NCBI RefSeq assembly: GCF_002699985.1
Contig: NZ_LKBT01000056.1
Coordinates: 186,001-250,000 of the forward strand
Reading direction: 5' to 3'
DNA: 64,000 bases
From: Pseudomonas sp. ICMP 561
GTDB lineage: Bacteria; Pseudomonadota; Gammaproteobacteria; Pseudomonadales; Pseudomonadaceae
This document shows, piece after piece, positions 25,002 through 33,430 of the stretch. Below the pieces are notes generated by a model. It worked only from the letters and a program-made list of their open reading frames with translations, was not told where the DNA came from and did no database searches. Made by a program: the position numbers and the translations under genes. How positions within the stretch are numbered: the first letter of the stretch is position 1; each line of letters opens with the position of its first letter.

Positions 25002-25122
25002 GGCAGAACCTTTTTATATGTTGTTTTTATCTGTCCTGTATTTTTAGTGGCTGTTATCCGAAGAAGAAGACATTATTCGCTGCATTTTCTGGACTTTTCA
25101 TAACTCGTGGATGGGGGCAAAC

Positions 25123-25995
25123 ATGCGTGGTCCAGCGGCTGAAAGTGTCCCGGTCTTCAAGCTCTACGGCGAAACCACGCTCTGGCCGACTCCCGACCTG
25201 TTGCATTGCGAATCGATACCAGAGCGCAGCGAGCTCCACGGTTGGGAAATACAAACCCACTCCCATAGCGACCTTGTGCAGTTGCTTTATGTGCAATCCG
25301 GGCAGGCCACCCTGCATGTCGAAGGTGTCACCCGTCAGGTGGAAAGCGCTACGTTGCAGGTGATTCCGGCGTTGAGCGTGCATCGCTTCAGTTTTGCCCC
25401 GGACATTCAGGGTTTCATCCTTAGCCTGGCGCAGCCGTTGGCGGAACAATTGAATGCGTCGCTGGCGTCTTTACCGTTGAACGTCGCCCACTGTTATGGC
25501 GTGAACAGTGAAGAGCGCAAGCAGCTGGATCCGTTGTTTACTGCGATCAGTGAAGAGTATGCGCAGCATAAATCCGGACGGGACTCCATGCTCCATGCGC
25601 TGATTACCATGCTGTCGATCTGGCTGGATCGGCGCAGCAGCGCGCTGTCTTCATCCGTGATGGCTTCCCATGAAAAAGGACGTGAACATTTGCAGGCATT
25701 TACCCGGTTGGTGGGCGAGCAGTTCCGCCAGCACTGTTCTATCGAACACTACGCTGAACAACTGAATATCAGCTCAGCCTGGCTGAACAGTCTGTGTCGA
25801 CGGCTGACCGATCAGTCGGCTTTGCAGATCATCAATCAACGTCTGCTGCTGGAAGCCAAACGCGATCTGGTTTACACCACCCTGACTATCAATCAGATTT
25901 CGGACCGGTTGGGGTTTTCCGAGCCTGCTTACTTTTCCCGATTCTTCAAACGCTGCACCGGCCAGTCGCCCAGGCAGTTTCGGGGGCAGCGGTAA
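25123..25995 (+). CDS. pobR: PobR, AraC-family activator of pobA
   Basis: About 290 residues, with an N-terminal cupin-like sensor (HGWEIQTHSHSDLVQLLYVQ) and a C-terminal AraC double helix-turn-helix (about residues 190-290: IEHYAEQLNISSAWLNSLCR, then RLGFSEPAYFSRFFKRCTG). It responds to 4-hydroxybenzoate in related strains. The ATG at 25123 has a G-rich Shine-Dalgarno, while the ATG four codons upstream lacks one; either is possible. It shares a 121-bp promoter region with pobA. Confidence 0.92.
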   Translation: MRGPAAESVPVFKLYGETTLWPTPDLLHCESIPERSELHGWEIQTHSHSDLVQLLYVQSGQATLHVEGVTRQVESATLQVIPALSVHRFSFAPDIQGFILSLAQPLAEQLNASLASLPLNVAHCYGVNSEERKQLDPLFTAISEEYAQHKSGRDSMLHALITMLSIWLDRRSSALSSSVMASHEKGREHLQAFTRLVGEQFRQHCSIEHYAEQLNISSAWLNSLCRRLTDQSALQIINQRLLLEAKRDLVYTTLTINQISDRLGFSEPAYFSRFFKRCTGQSPRQFRGQR

Positions 25996-26051
25996 TAGTC
26001 GGCAGTCTTATCAAGCACACTGCAATCATTTGAACTGGAAATGCGTTTTCT

Positions 26052-26121
26052 GTAGGAGCTGCCGAAGGCTGCGAAGCCTTTATCCTGAGCCAGCGCCATC
26101 GCAGCCTTCGGCAGCTCCTAC
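26052..26121. repeat. REP-like inverted pair (GTAGGAGCTGCCGAAGGCTG type)
   Basis: Second copy of the unit pair found at 12358-12427, here between pobR and pcaQ. Confidence 0.8.
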
Positions 26122-26207
26122 AGGGGCAATGTTGGCCGCACCAATGGACACTCAGGCCGCTCGTTGGTATCACCATTAATGGATTCAAATGTAAGGCGAC
26201 CACCGAA

Positions 26208-27137
26208 TTGAACATTGATACCCGAATCAAATTCCGTCATCTGGTGTGTTTCCTAGAGGTGGCCCGGCAGGGCAGTCTGGCGCGGGCTTCGGATCAGTTG
26301 GCGATCAGCCAGCCAGCGCTTTCCAAAACCCTCAAGGAGCTGGAAACCCTGCTCGAAACCCAGCTGTTTGTGCGCAGTAAAAGCGGCGCAGCGCTGACCG
26401 AGGCGGGTGTGGCATTTCTGCGATTCGCCGGGCCCAGTGTGCAGTCGCTGCGCGAAGGGGTGAACAGCCTGCGTTCCGGCGAGCATGAACCGGTGACCGC
26501 GCGGCTCGGCGTTTTATCGACGGTGGAAAGCCTGCTGGTCCCGGAAGTGGTGCGTCGGCTGCATGAGCGTCATCCAGCGCTGATCGTCAGTGTCATGACG
26601 GGCCCCAGCGCCTATCTGCTCTCGCAGTTGCGGGTCGGTGAACTGGATCTGGTGGTCGGGCGCATGACCGACAGTCCGCAGATTCAGGGCCTGACCTTCG
26701 AGCACCTCTACAGCGAATCCATGACCCTGGTCGTCCGGCGCGATCACCCGTTGCTGGAGGGCAAGTTGCGCCGTGAAAGCCTGGAAAATTACCCCATGGT
26801 TCTGCCCTTGGCAGGCACAACTATTCGAAAATTTGCCGACAGCCTGTTCGTGCAATGCGGAATCAGCCCGCCACGCCAGCGTCTGGAAACCCTGTCGCTG
26901 ACCTTGAGCCGCCGTTACGTGCAATGCAGCGACGCGATCTGGATCGCGCCGTTCGATGCCGTTCAGCAGGATTTGCACGCCGGTGAGCTGCACGAACTGG
27001 AGCTGGGCATTCGAGAACCTGGTGGCTCGGTGGGCATTTGCAGCAATCCGGCACTGCCTTTGTCGAGAGCGGCGCAGTGGTGTGTCGATGTCTTGCAGGA
27101 AGTAGGCAAAGCATATGGTCAAACGGAGCATCCATAA
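26208..27137 (+). CDS. pcaQ: PcaQ, LysR-family activator of the pca genes
   Basis: A 309-residue LysR regulator: helix-turn-helix in FLEVARQGSLARASDQLAIS / QPALSKTLKELETLL, then a ligand domain containing LVVGRMTDSPQIQGLTFEHL and a C-terminal VGICSNPALPLSRAAQWCVD. It matches PcaQ, the carboxymuconate-responsive activator, by sequence and by position. The only start giving the full DNA-binding domain is a TTG at 26208. A PcaQ-type box overlaps its stop codon. Confidence 0.92.
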   Translation: MNIDTRIKFRHLVCFLEVARQGSLARASDQLAISQPALSKTLKELETLLETQLFVRSKSGAALTEAGVAFLRFAGPSVQSLREGVNSLRSGEHEPVTARLGVLSTVESLLVPEVVRRLHERHPALIVSVMTGPSAYLLSQLRVGELDLVVGRMTDSPQIQGLTFEHLYSESMTLVVRRDHPLLEGKLRRESLENYPMVLPLAGTTIRKFADSLFVQCGISPPRQRLETLSLTLSRRYVQCSDAIWIAPFDAVQQDLHAGELHELELGIREPGGSVGICSNPALPLSRAAQWCVDVLQEVGKAYGQTEHP

Positions 27138-27149
27138 CCATTTGGTTAT
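27134..27149. promoter_or_regulatory. PcaQ operator overlapping the end of pcaQ
   Basis: ATAACC-ATTT-GGTTAT fits the known PcaQ motif ATAACC-N4-GGTTAA and sits inside a larger palindrome (27132-27151). It covers the pcaQ stop codon (27135-27137) and lies about 100 nt upstream of pcaH, a place suited to activation of pcaHGKBDC. Confidence 0.75.
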
Positions 27150-27247
27150 GGATGTGTTTGATTTATTCAGTTCAGGTTTTGGGTAAGTCGGGAGAAACTG
27201 CGTAACATCAACAAACACTCCTCATTATAAAAACCAGGGAGAACCGC

Positions 27248-27967
27248 ATGTCTGATGCGAGCAGCAGCCGTTTCGTCGTCCGTGACCGAAACTGGCACCC
27301 CAAAGCGTTGACCCCCGATTACAAGACCTCGATCCTGCGCTCCCCGCGACAGGCCCTTGTGAGTATTCCGCAATCGGTCTCCGAAGCCACCGGCCCGGAC
27401 TTTTCCCACCTCAAATTTGGCGAGCACGACAACGACCTGTTGCTGAACTTCAACAACGGTGGTCTGCCGATTGGCGAGCGTATTATTCTGGCCGGGCGGG
27501 TGTGTGACCAATACGGCAAGCCGATTCCACACACACTGGTCGAGATCTGGCAGGCCAACGCGGGTGGCCGTTATCGCCACAAACGCGATGCTTATCTGGC
27601 GCCCATCGATCCGAACTTCGGCGGCGTGGGTCGGGCTCTGACTGATCGCGATGGCAACTACAGTTTCCGCACTGTCAAACCTGGTCCTTACCCGTGGCGC
27701 AACGGTCCCAATGACTGGCGTCCGGCGCATATTCATGTGTCGATCAGCGGTCCGTCGATTGCGACACGCTTGATCACCCAGTTGTATTTCGAAGGCGATC
27801 CGCTGATCCCGCTGTGCCCGATCGTCAAGTCGATTGCCAATCCGGATGCGGTGCAAAGTCTGATTGCCCGGCTCGACATGGGCATGGCCAATCCGATGGA
27901 CAGCCTGGCTTATCGCTTTGATATCGTCCTGCGCGGTCAGCGCGCTACGCACTTCGAAAATCGCTAA
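27248..27967 (+). CDS. pcaH: Protocatechuate 3,4-dioxygenase, beta subunit
   Basis: A 239-residue intradiol dioxygenase subunit. The Fe(III) ligands are all visible: Y109 (GGRYRH), Y148 (PGPYPW), H161 and H163 (RPAHIHVS), equal to Y108, Y147, H160 and H162 of the mature P. putida enzyme. It cleaves protocatechuate to 3-carboxy-cis,cis-muconate. A strong ribosome-binding site, AGGGAGA, precedes the ATG. It is 12 nt upstream of pcaG. Confidence 0.97.
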   Translation: MSDASSSRFVVRDRNWHPKALTPDYKTSILRSPRQALVSIPQSVSEATGPDFSHLKFGEHDNDLLLNFNNGGLPIGERIILAGRVCDQYGKPIPHTLVEIWQANAGGRYRHKRDAYLAPIDPNFGGVGRALTDRDGNYSFRTVKPGPYPWRNGPNDWRPAHIHVSISGPSIATRLITQLYFEGDPLIPLCPIVKSIANPDAVQSLIARLDMGMANPMDSLAYRFDIVLRGQRATHFENR

Positions 27968-27979
27968 GGAGCTAATGAC

Positions 27980-28582
27980 ATGCCAGTTCAATTGCTGCCT
28001 GAAACTCCTTCACAAACTGCTGGCCCGTACGTGCATATCGGCCTGGCGCTGGAGGCTGCGGGCAATCCGCCCCGGGATCTGGAAATCACTCACGAAATGG
28101 TTCTGCCCAATGCGCCGGGTGAACATATCGTGCTGCTGGGTAATGTTTTCGATGGTAATGGCCACCTGATTCGTGACGCCTTTCTGGAATTCTGGCAAGC
28201 CGACCATGAAGGTCATTACGACCCGATTTACGACCCGGAAAAACCCTTCAACGGCTTCGGTCGTACTGCCACGGGGGAAGATGGTCAGTGGCTGTTGAAC
28301 ACCATCAAGCCAGGCATCGTGCGTAACGCGGCTGGCGTGCCCATGGCAGCGCACATCAACGTGTCGCTGTTTGCCCGTGGCATCAATATCCATCTGCAGA
28401 CGCGGCTGTATTTCGACGACGAAGCTGAAGCCAACGCCAAGGATCCGGTGTTGAACCTGATCGAACAACCGATCCGCCGCGAAACCCTGATCGCCAAACG
28501 CTGTACGGTCGACGGCAAGCTGGCGTACCGTTTTGACATCCGCGTGCAGGGTGAAGACGAGACGGTGTTTTTCGATTTTTGA
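27980..28582 (+). CDS. pcaG: Protocatechuate 3,4-dioxygenase, alpha subunit
   Basis: A 200-residue subunit homologous to PcaH but without the iron ligands: LPETPSQTAGPYVHIGLA, FDGNGHLIRDAFLEFWQADH and AHINVSLFARGINIHLQTRL. It forms the active site together with PcaH. The gap to pcaH is 12 nt with AAGGAG upstream. Confidence 0.97.
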   Translation: MPVQLLPETPSQTAGPYVHIGLALEAAGNPPRDLEITHEMVLPNAPGEHIVLLGNVFDGNGHLIRDAFLEFWQADHEGHYDPIYDPEKPFNGFGRTATGEDGQWLLNTIKPGIVRNAAGVPMAAHINVSLFARGINIHLQTRLYFDDEAEANAKDPVLNLIEQPIRRETLIAKRCTVDGKLAYRFDIRVQGEDETVFFDF

Positions 28583-28617
28583 TCGAAATATACCCCGTTA
28601 AATAAACGTGTTTTCCC

Positions 28618-28706
28618 GTTGGAGCGAGGCTTGCCCGCGAATCAGTCGACTCGGTAGGTCAGATGGACTGCATTATCGTTTCTTCGCGGGCAAGCCTCGC
28701 TCCAAC
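28618..28706. repeat. REP-like inverted pair (GTTGGAGCGAGGCTTGCCCG type)
   Basis: Facing units between pcaG and pcaK; the same type as 681-772 and 57748-57836. Confidence 0.82.
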
Positions 28707-28858
28707 AGATCCCGTGTTTGTCGCGGAACGGCGTGGTTCCATGGATACCGGGGCGGCTCCTGCAGAAACTGCATTCCAGTTAAGAGATTTATAGAGTTTG
28801 ATCAGAAACAGGGCGCTCGCAGCAGCGAGCGACCCAAATAATAATAAAAGGAACCACC

Positions 28859-30208
28859 ATGACGCTTTCGGCTCGCGTGCCCGAGGCCGGCACACTGGAT
28901 GTGCAGGCCTTTATCAATGCCCAACCCTTGTCCCGTTATCAGTGGCGAGTGGTGATTCTGTGTTTCCTGATTGTATTCCTTGATGGTCTCGACACGGCCG
29001 CCATGGGCTTTATTGCTCCGGCGTTGAGTGTGGAGTGGGGCATTGATCGCGCCAGCCTTGGCCCGGTGATGAGTGCCGCGCTGATCGGTATGGTCTTCGG
29101 CGCGCTGGGGTCCGGTCCACTGGCTGACCGTTTCGGGCGTAAGGTGGTGCTGGTCGTGGCCGTGTTTCTGTTCGGTCTGTTCAGCCTGCTGTCGGCCTAC
29201 AGCAGCAACATCGATCAACTGCTGATCCTGCGTCTGCTCACCGGTCTTGGCCTTGGCGCTGCGATGCCCAACGCCACGACACTGCTCTCGGAATACACCC
29301 CGGAGCGTCTCAAATCATTGCTGGTGACCAGCATGTTCTGCGGCTTCAACCTCGGCATGGCCTGCGGCGGATTTGTTTCCGCCAAACTGATCCCCGCCAT
29401 GGGTTGGCACAGCCTGTTGATGCTTGGCGGGATTCTGCCGCTGATCCTCACGGTCGTGCTGATGATCTGGCTGCCGGAGTCGGCGCGTTTTCTGGTGGTG
29501 CGCAATCTCGGCGTGGACCGCATTCGCAAGGTGCTGGCACCGATCTCCCGTCAGGAGGTCAATGCCGCCAAAGACTTCAGCGTGCCGGAACAGAAAACCG
29601 TGCGCAGCCGTAACGTCTTGAAGGTCATATTTTCCGGCACCTACAGCGCCGGGACCTTATTGCTGTGGCTGACCTATTTCATGGGGCTGGTCATCGTTTA
29701 TCTGCTGACCAGCTGGCTGCCAACCCTGATGCGCGACAGCGGCGCGAGCATGGAACAATCCGCCTTCATCGGGGCTCTGTTTCAATTTGGCGGCGTGTTA
29801 AGCGCGGTCGGCGTGGGTTGGGCCATGGACAAGTACAACCCGCACAAAGTGATTGGCTGTGCCTATTTTCTGGCGGGCGTGTTCGCCTGGCTGGTGGGGC
29901 AGAGCCTGGGTAACGTTGCAGTGTTGGCGACCCTGGTGCTGCTGGCCGGTATGTGTATCAACGGCGCGCAATCGGCGATGCCTTCGCTGGCCGCACGGTT
30001 CTATCCTACCCAAGGGCGTGCCACGGGCGTTTCGTGGATGCTGGGCATCGGCCGTTTTGGCGCGATTCTCGGCGCATGGGCGGGTGCCACGTTGTTGGGC
30101 CTGGGCTGGAATTTCGAGCAGGTACTGACCGCGCTGGTGGTGCCTGCGGCACTGGCGGCCATTGCGGTGCTGATCAAGGGCTGGGTCAGCCATTCGGATG
30201 CCACATGA
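28859..30208 (+). CDS. pcaK: PcaK-like aromatic acid:H+ symporter (MFS)
   Basis: A 449-residue major facilitator of the aromatic acid:H+ symporter family. About twelve membrane segments, the DGLDTAAMGFIAPAL motif in TM1, GPLADRFGRKVV in the loop between TM2 and TM3, and LPESARFLVVR before the central loop. It imports 4-hydroxybenzoate or protocatechuate. Placed between pcaHG and pcaBDC, behind a REP pair. Confidence 0.9.
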   Translation: MTLSARVPEAGTLDVQAFINAQPLSRYQWRVVILCFLIVFLDGLDTAAMGFIAPALSVEWGIDRASLGPVMSAALIGMVFGALGSGPLADRFGRKVVLVVAVFLFGLFSLLSAYSSNIDQLLILRLLTGLGLGAAMPNATTLLSEYTPERLKSLLVTSMFCGFNLGMACGGFVSAKLIPAMGWHSLLMLGGILPLILTVVLMIWLPESARFLVVRNLGVDRIRKVLAPISRQEVNAAKDFSVPEQKTVRSRNVLKVIFSGTYSAGTLLLWLTYFMGLVIVYLLTSWLPTLMRDSGASMEQSAFIGALFQFGGVLSAVGVGWAMDKYNPHKVIGCAYFLAGVFAWLVGQSLGNVAVLATLVLLAGMCINGAQSAMPSLAARFYPTQGRATGVSWMLGIGRFGAILGAWAGATLLGLGWNFEQVLTALVVPAALAAIAVLIKGWVSHSDAT

Positions 30209-30224
30209 ATTCTGGAGTCATGTT

Positions 30225-31577
30225 TTGAATAGATCGAGTCAGCAACTTTTCGACGCGTATTTCAGTCAGCCACAGATGAGTGAAATCTTCTCTGACCATG
30301 GTCGGCTGCAAGGCATGCTCGACTTTGAAGCGGCGCTGGCCCGCGCCGAGGCCAGCACGGGGTTGATTCCCGCTGAAGTGGTCGAAGACATTCAGGCCGG
30401 TTGCCGCGCCGAGCTGTTCGACTTTGCCGAGTTGGCGGTTGCTATTGGCAATGCCGGTAATTCGGCAATCCCGCTGGTCAAGGCGCTGGGCAAGAAGATC
30501 GCGGCACGTAATCCTGCGGCTGAACGCTATGTCCACATGGGCGCTACCAGCCAGGATGTGATGGACAGCGGACTGGTGCTGCAATTGCGCGAAGCCATCG
30601 TGTTGCTGGAGCGGGATCTGGCCGAGCTGGCCGAATCTCTGGCCCGACAGGCCCAGCGCTACGCGGTGACGCCACTGGCCGGGCGCACCTGGTTACAGCA
30701 GGCGACTCCGGTCACTCTCGGCATGAAAATCGCCGCTTGGCTGGGCGCGATAACCCGGCATCGTCAGCGCTTGCAGGAGCTCAAGCCACGGCTGTTGAGC
30801 CTGCAGTTTGGTGGAGCGTCCGGCACCCTGGCGGCACTGGGCGCGCAAGCATTGCCGGTTGCCGAAGCGCTGGCCCATGAACTGCAACTGAGTTTGCCGG
30901 AGCAGCCGTGGCACACCCAGCGCGACCGGCTGGTGGAGTTCGCCAGTTGGCTGGGCCTGATCGCCGGTAGTCTGGGCAAGATGGGCCGGGATATCAGTCT
31001 GTTGATGCAGACCGAAGTGGGCGAAGTCTTTGAACCGGCGGCAGCGGGCAAGGGCGGTTCATCGACCATGCCCCACAAGCGCAATCCTGTCGGTGCGGCG
31101 GTAATGATCAGCGCTTCAGTGCGTGCGCCGGGGCTGGTCGCAACGATGTTCGCGGCCATGCCTCAGGAGCACGAGCGCAGCCTCGGTCTGTGGCACGCCG
31201 AGTGGGAAACCCTGCCTGAACTGTGTTGCCTGGTGTCGGGATCGTTGCAACAGGCTTTGCAGGTAATTCCAGCGCTGGAAGTCAACGCGGAGCAGATGCT
31301 CACTAATCTTGATTCCACCCGAGGCCTGGTGCTTGCCGAGGCGGTCAGCATTGCCTTGGCCCAGCGCATCGGTCGCGATGCTGCGCATCATCTGATCGAG
31401 CAAAGCTGCCGCCAGGCCGTGCAGCAGGGGCTGCATCTGCGCGAAGTGCTTGGCGCAGATCCACAGGTCAGTGCCGAGCTGTCAGCCGCAGAGCTGGACC
31501 ATCTGCTTGATCCCGCCAACTACCTGGGCCTTGCGCAGCAGTGGGTGGAGAGGGCGGTGGCTTTGGCGAACATTTAA
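30225..31577 (+). CDS. pcaB: 3-carboxy-cis,cis-muconate cycloisomerase
   Basis: About 450 residues of the fumarase/aspartase superfamily. The signature loop GKGGSSTMPHKRNPVGAAVM is intact, with YVHMGATSQDVMDSGLVLQL near the active site and RTWLQQATPVTLGMK. It makes 4-carboxymuconolactone. A TTG at 30225 with GGAG 9 nt upstream gives a start like the P. putida protein; the ATG at 30198 lies inside pcaK and lacks a good ribosome-binding site. Confidence 0.95.
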   Translation: MNRSSQQLFDAYFSQPQMSEIFSDHGRLQGMLDFEAALARAEASTGLIPAEVVEDIQAGCRAELFDFAELAVAIGNAGNSAIPLVKALGKKIAARNPAAERYVHMGATSQDVMDSGLVLQLREAIVLLERDLAELAESLARQAQRYAVTPLAGRTWLQQATPVTLGMKIAAWLGAITRHRQRLQELKPRLLSLQFGGASGTLAALGAQALPVAEALAHELQLSLPEQPWHTQRDRLVEFASWLGLIAGSLGKMGRDISLLMQTEVGEVFEPAAAGKGGSSTMPHKRNPVGAAVMISASVRAPGLVATMFAAMPQEHERSLGLWHAEWETLPELCCLVSGSLQQALQVIPALEVNAEQMLTNLDSTRGLVLAEAVSIALAQRIGRDAAHHLIEQSCRQAVQQGLHLREVLGADPQVSAELSAAELDHLLDPANYLGLAQQWVERAVALANI

Positions 31578-31585
31578 CTCGAACT

Positions 31586-31686
31586 GTGGGAGCAGAGCTT
31601 GCTCTGGGCGGCATTCCGACGATAAGAGCAACACAACTCTCAAGCAGAATCGCGTCAGCCTTATCGCGAGCAAGCTCTGCTCCCAC
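31586..31686. repeat. REP-like inverted pair (GTGGGAGCAGAGCTTGCTCT type)
   Basis: Facing units between pcaB and pcaD. The first is followed by GGGCGGCATTCCGACGATAA; the reverse form of that stretch reappears beside the mosaic REP at 47507-47533. Confidence 0.78.
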
Positions 31687-31724
31687 AGGAACCAGATTCA
31701 ATCTTCAATTTTCAGGAGCCCTCT

Positions 31725-32513
31725 ATGCCCTTCATCCAACTCCCCGACGGCGATCTGCATTACCAACTCGATGGCCCGCAAGGCGCGCCGGTTTTGCTGT
31801 TGTCCAACTCGCTGGGCACTAATCTGAGCATGTGGGATTCGCAAATGCCGGTGTTCACCGAGCATTTCCAGGTGCTGCGCTATGACACGCGCGGGCATGG
31901 TCAATCGCTGGTGACCGAAGGGCCTTACAGCATCGAGCAGAATGGTCGCGATGTATTGGCTCTGCTGGACGCCTTGCAACTGCCGAGCGTCTTGTTCTGC
32001 GGGCTGTCCATGGGCGGTCTGATTGGCCAGTGGCTGGCGATCAATGCTCCGCAGCGTGTGCAACGGCTGGTGGTGTGTAACACCGCCGCGAAAATCGGCA
32101 CCCCTGATGTCTGGAACCCTCGTATCGAGACCGTTCTTCGTGACGGCAAAGCCGCCATGCAAGCCCTGCGCGAAGCGTCAATTGCGCGCTGGTTCACCCC
32201 GGGGTTTGCCAAAGCCGAGCCGCAGCGGGTGGAGCCGGTGGTGGACATGCTGGCCCAGACCTCACCTCAGGGCTATGCCGCCAACTGCGCAGCGGTACGC
32301 GACGCGGACTTCCGTGAACAGATCAGCGCAATCACGCTGCCGGTGCTGGTGGTCTGCGGCACCCAGGACGCGGTCACCACACCTGCCGACGGACGTTTTC
32401 TGACCGAGCACATCGCCGGTGCCGAATACGCCGAATTTCATGCTGCGCATCTTTCCAGCATCGAAGCGGGAAGTGAATTTGGTGAGCGCGTCGTGACCTT
32501 CTTGAAAGCCTGA
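31725..32513 (+). CDS. pcaD: 3-oxoadipate enol-lactonase
   Basis: A 262-residue alpha/beta hydrolase: YDTRGHGQSLVTEGPYS, the nucleophile Ser in CGLSMGGLIGQWLA, the Asp in VCGTQDAVTTP and the His in AAHLSS. It hydrolyses 3-oxoadipate enol-lactone. Good ribosome-binding site (CAGGAG). It is 14 nt upstream of pcaC. Confidence 0.96.
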   Translation: MPFIQLPDGDLHYQLDGPQGAPVLLLSNSLGTNLSMWDSQMPVFTEHFQVLRYDTRGHGQSLVTEGPYSIEQNGRDVLALLDALQLPSVLFCGLSMGGLIGQWLAINAPQRVQRLVVCNTAAKIGTPDVWNPRIETVLRDGKAAMQALREASIARWFTPGFAKAEPQRVEPVVDMLAQTSPQGYAANCAAVRDADFREQISAITLPVLVVCGTQDAVTTPADGRFLTEHIAGAEYAEFHAAHLSSIEAGSEFGERVVTFLKA

Positions 32514-32527
32514 ACCCGGAGTTTCCA

Positions 32528-32923
32528 ATGGACGAAAAACAACGTTACGAAGCCGGCATGCAAGTGCGCCGTGCTGTGTTGGGCGATGCCCACGTGGACA
32601 ACAGCCTGAAGAAACTCACGCCGTTCAATGAAGAGTTTCAGGAGATGATCACCCGCCACGCCTGGGGCGACATCTGGACTCGCCCCGGTCTGCCGCGTCA
32701 CACCCGAAGCCTGGTGACGATCGCCATGCTGATCGGCATGAACCGCGAAGGCGAACTGCGCCTGCACCTGAAGGCTGCGAAGCACAATGGTGTGACTCGA
32801 GAAGAGATCAAGGAAGTGCTGATGCAGAGCGCAATCTACTGCGGTATTCCGGCGGCCAACGCTACGTTCCATCTGGCGGAAGAGGTCTGGGACGAAATGG
32901 GTGTCGAGTCGCTGGAAAAGTAA
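32528..32923 (+). CDS. pcaC: 4-carboxymuconolactone decarboxylase
   Basis: A 131-residue CMD-family protein: YEAGMQVRRAVLGDAHVDNS, RHAWGDIWTRPGLPRHTRSL and EEIKEVLMQSAIYCGIPAAN. It decarboxylates 4-carboxymuconolactone before PcaD acts. Last gene of the local pca operon; pcaIJ and pcaF are not in the window. Confidence 0.96.
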   Translation: MDEKQRYEAGMQVRRAVLGDAHVDNSLKKLTPFNEEFQEMITRHAWGDIWTRPGLPRHTRSLVTIAMLIGMNREGELRLHLKAAKHNGVTREEIKEVLMQSAIYCGIPAANATFHLAEEVWDEMGVESLEK

Positions 32924-33005
32924 GGATGGTCGCTCAATGCTGCAAGCTGCAATTCGCAGGTAGTGCATTGAGTCAGCAGGAAATAACGTAGGTAAGGAAG
33001 TTAAG

Positions 33006-33040
33006 GCCGCTTAATGACTGATGAGTCGGGCGGCTTTTTT
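33006..33040 (+). terminator. Rho-independent terminator after pcaC
   Basis: GCCGC (33006-33010) pairs with GCGGC (33030-33034), with an inner GACT/AGTC stem, followed by TTTTTTTT. Confidence 0.75.
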
Positions 33041-33147
33041 TTGCGATATCACTCAAGTTTGTTATGCCTTTTCAGTATGAGTGCTGTAACAGTTTATTAA
33101 TCACCGTTGTCCTGAGGTTCACTTTTAACCTCACGCTTATTGGATCC

Positions 33148-33324
33148 ATGTTTGAACCAAAGGCGGGCGATTGGACAGTGGCGCCGCGTGTATGCCTCGG
33201 CGGGCCTGACCGTGACGTTAATGGAAAAGTTCCAAAAAATATTATCGTGTCCATTGAAAATAACGATTATCAAGCGCCGCGGAATGACGTAAGTTACGCC
33301 CAACTCATCATTAATGGCACATAG
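33148..33324 (+). CDS. Possible small protein (doubtful)
   Basis: An open frame of 58 codons (MFEPKAGDWTVAPRV..., PKNIIVSIENNDYQAPRN) in the AT-richer 507-bp gap between pcaC and the PAS receptor. The frame opens further upstream at 33064. Composition looks protein-like, but there is no clear ribosome-binding site or family. I see no other gene in this gap. Confidence 0.2.
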   Translation: MFEPKAGDWTVAPRVCLGGPDRDVNGKVPKNIIVSIENNDYQAPRNDVSYAQLIINGT

Positions 33325-33430
33325 CCATCCGCTGATCGGATGATGGTGATGTTTTATTAAGGAAGTTTCAGTCAGGGCCGACAACGAAACAATAAGAACC
33401 CGATGATCGCTCCCTTTTCGAGACCCGCCC

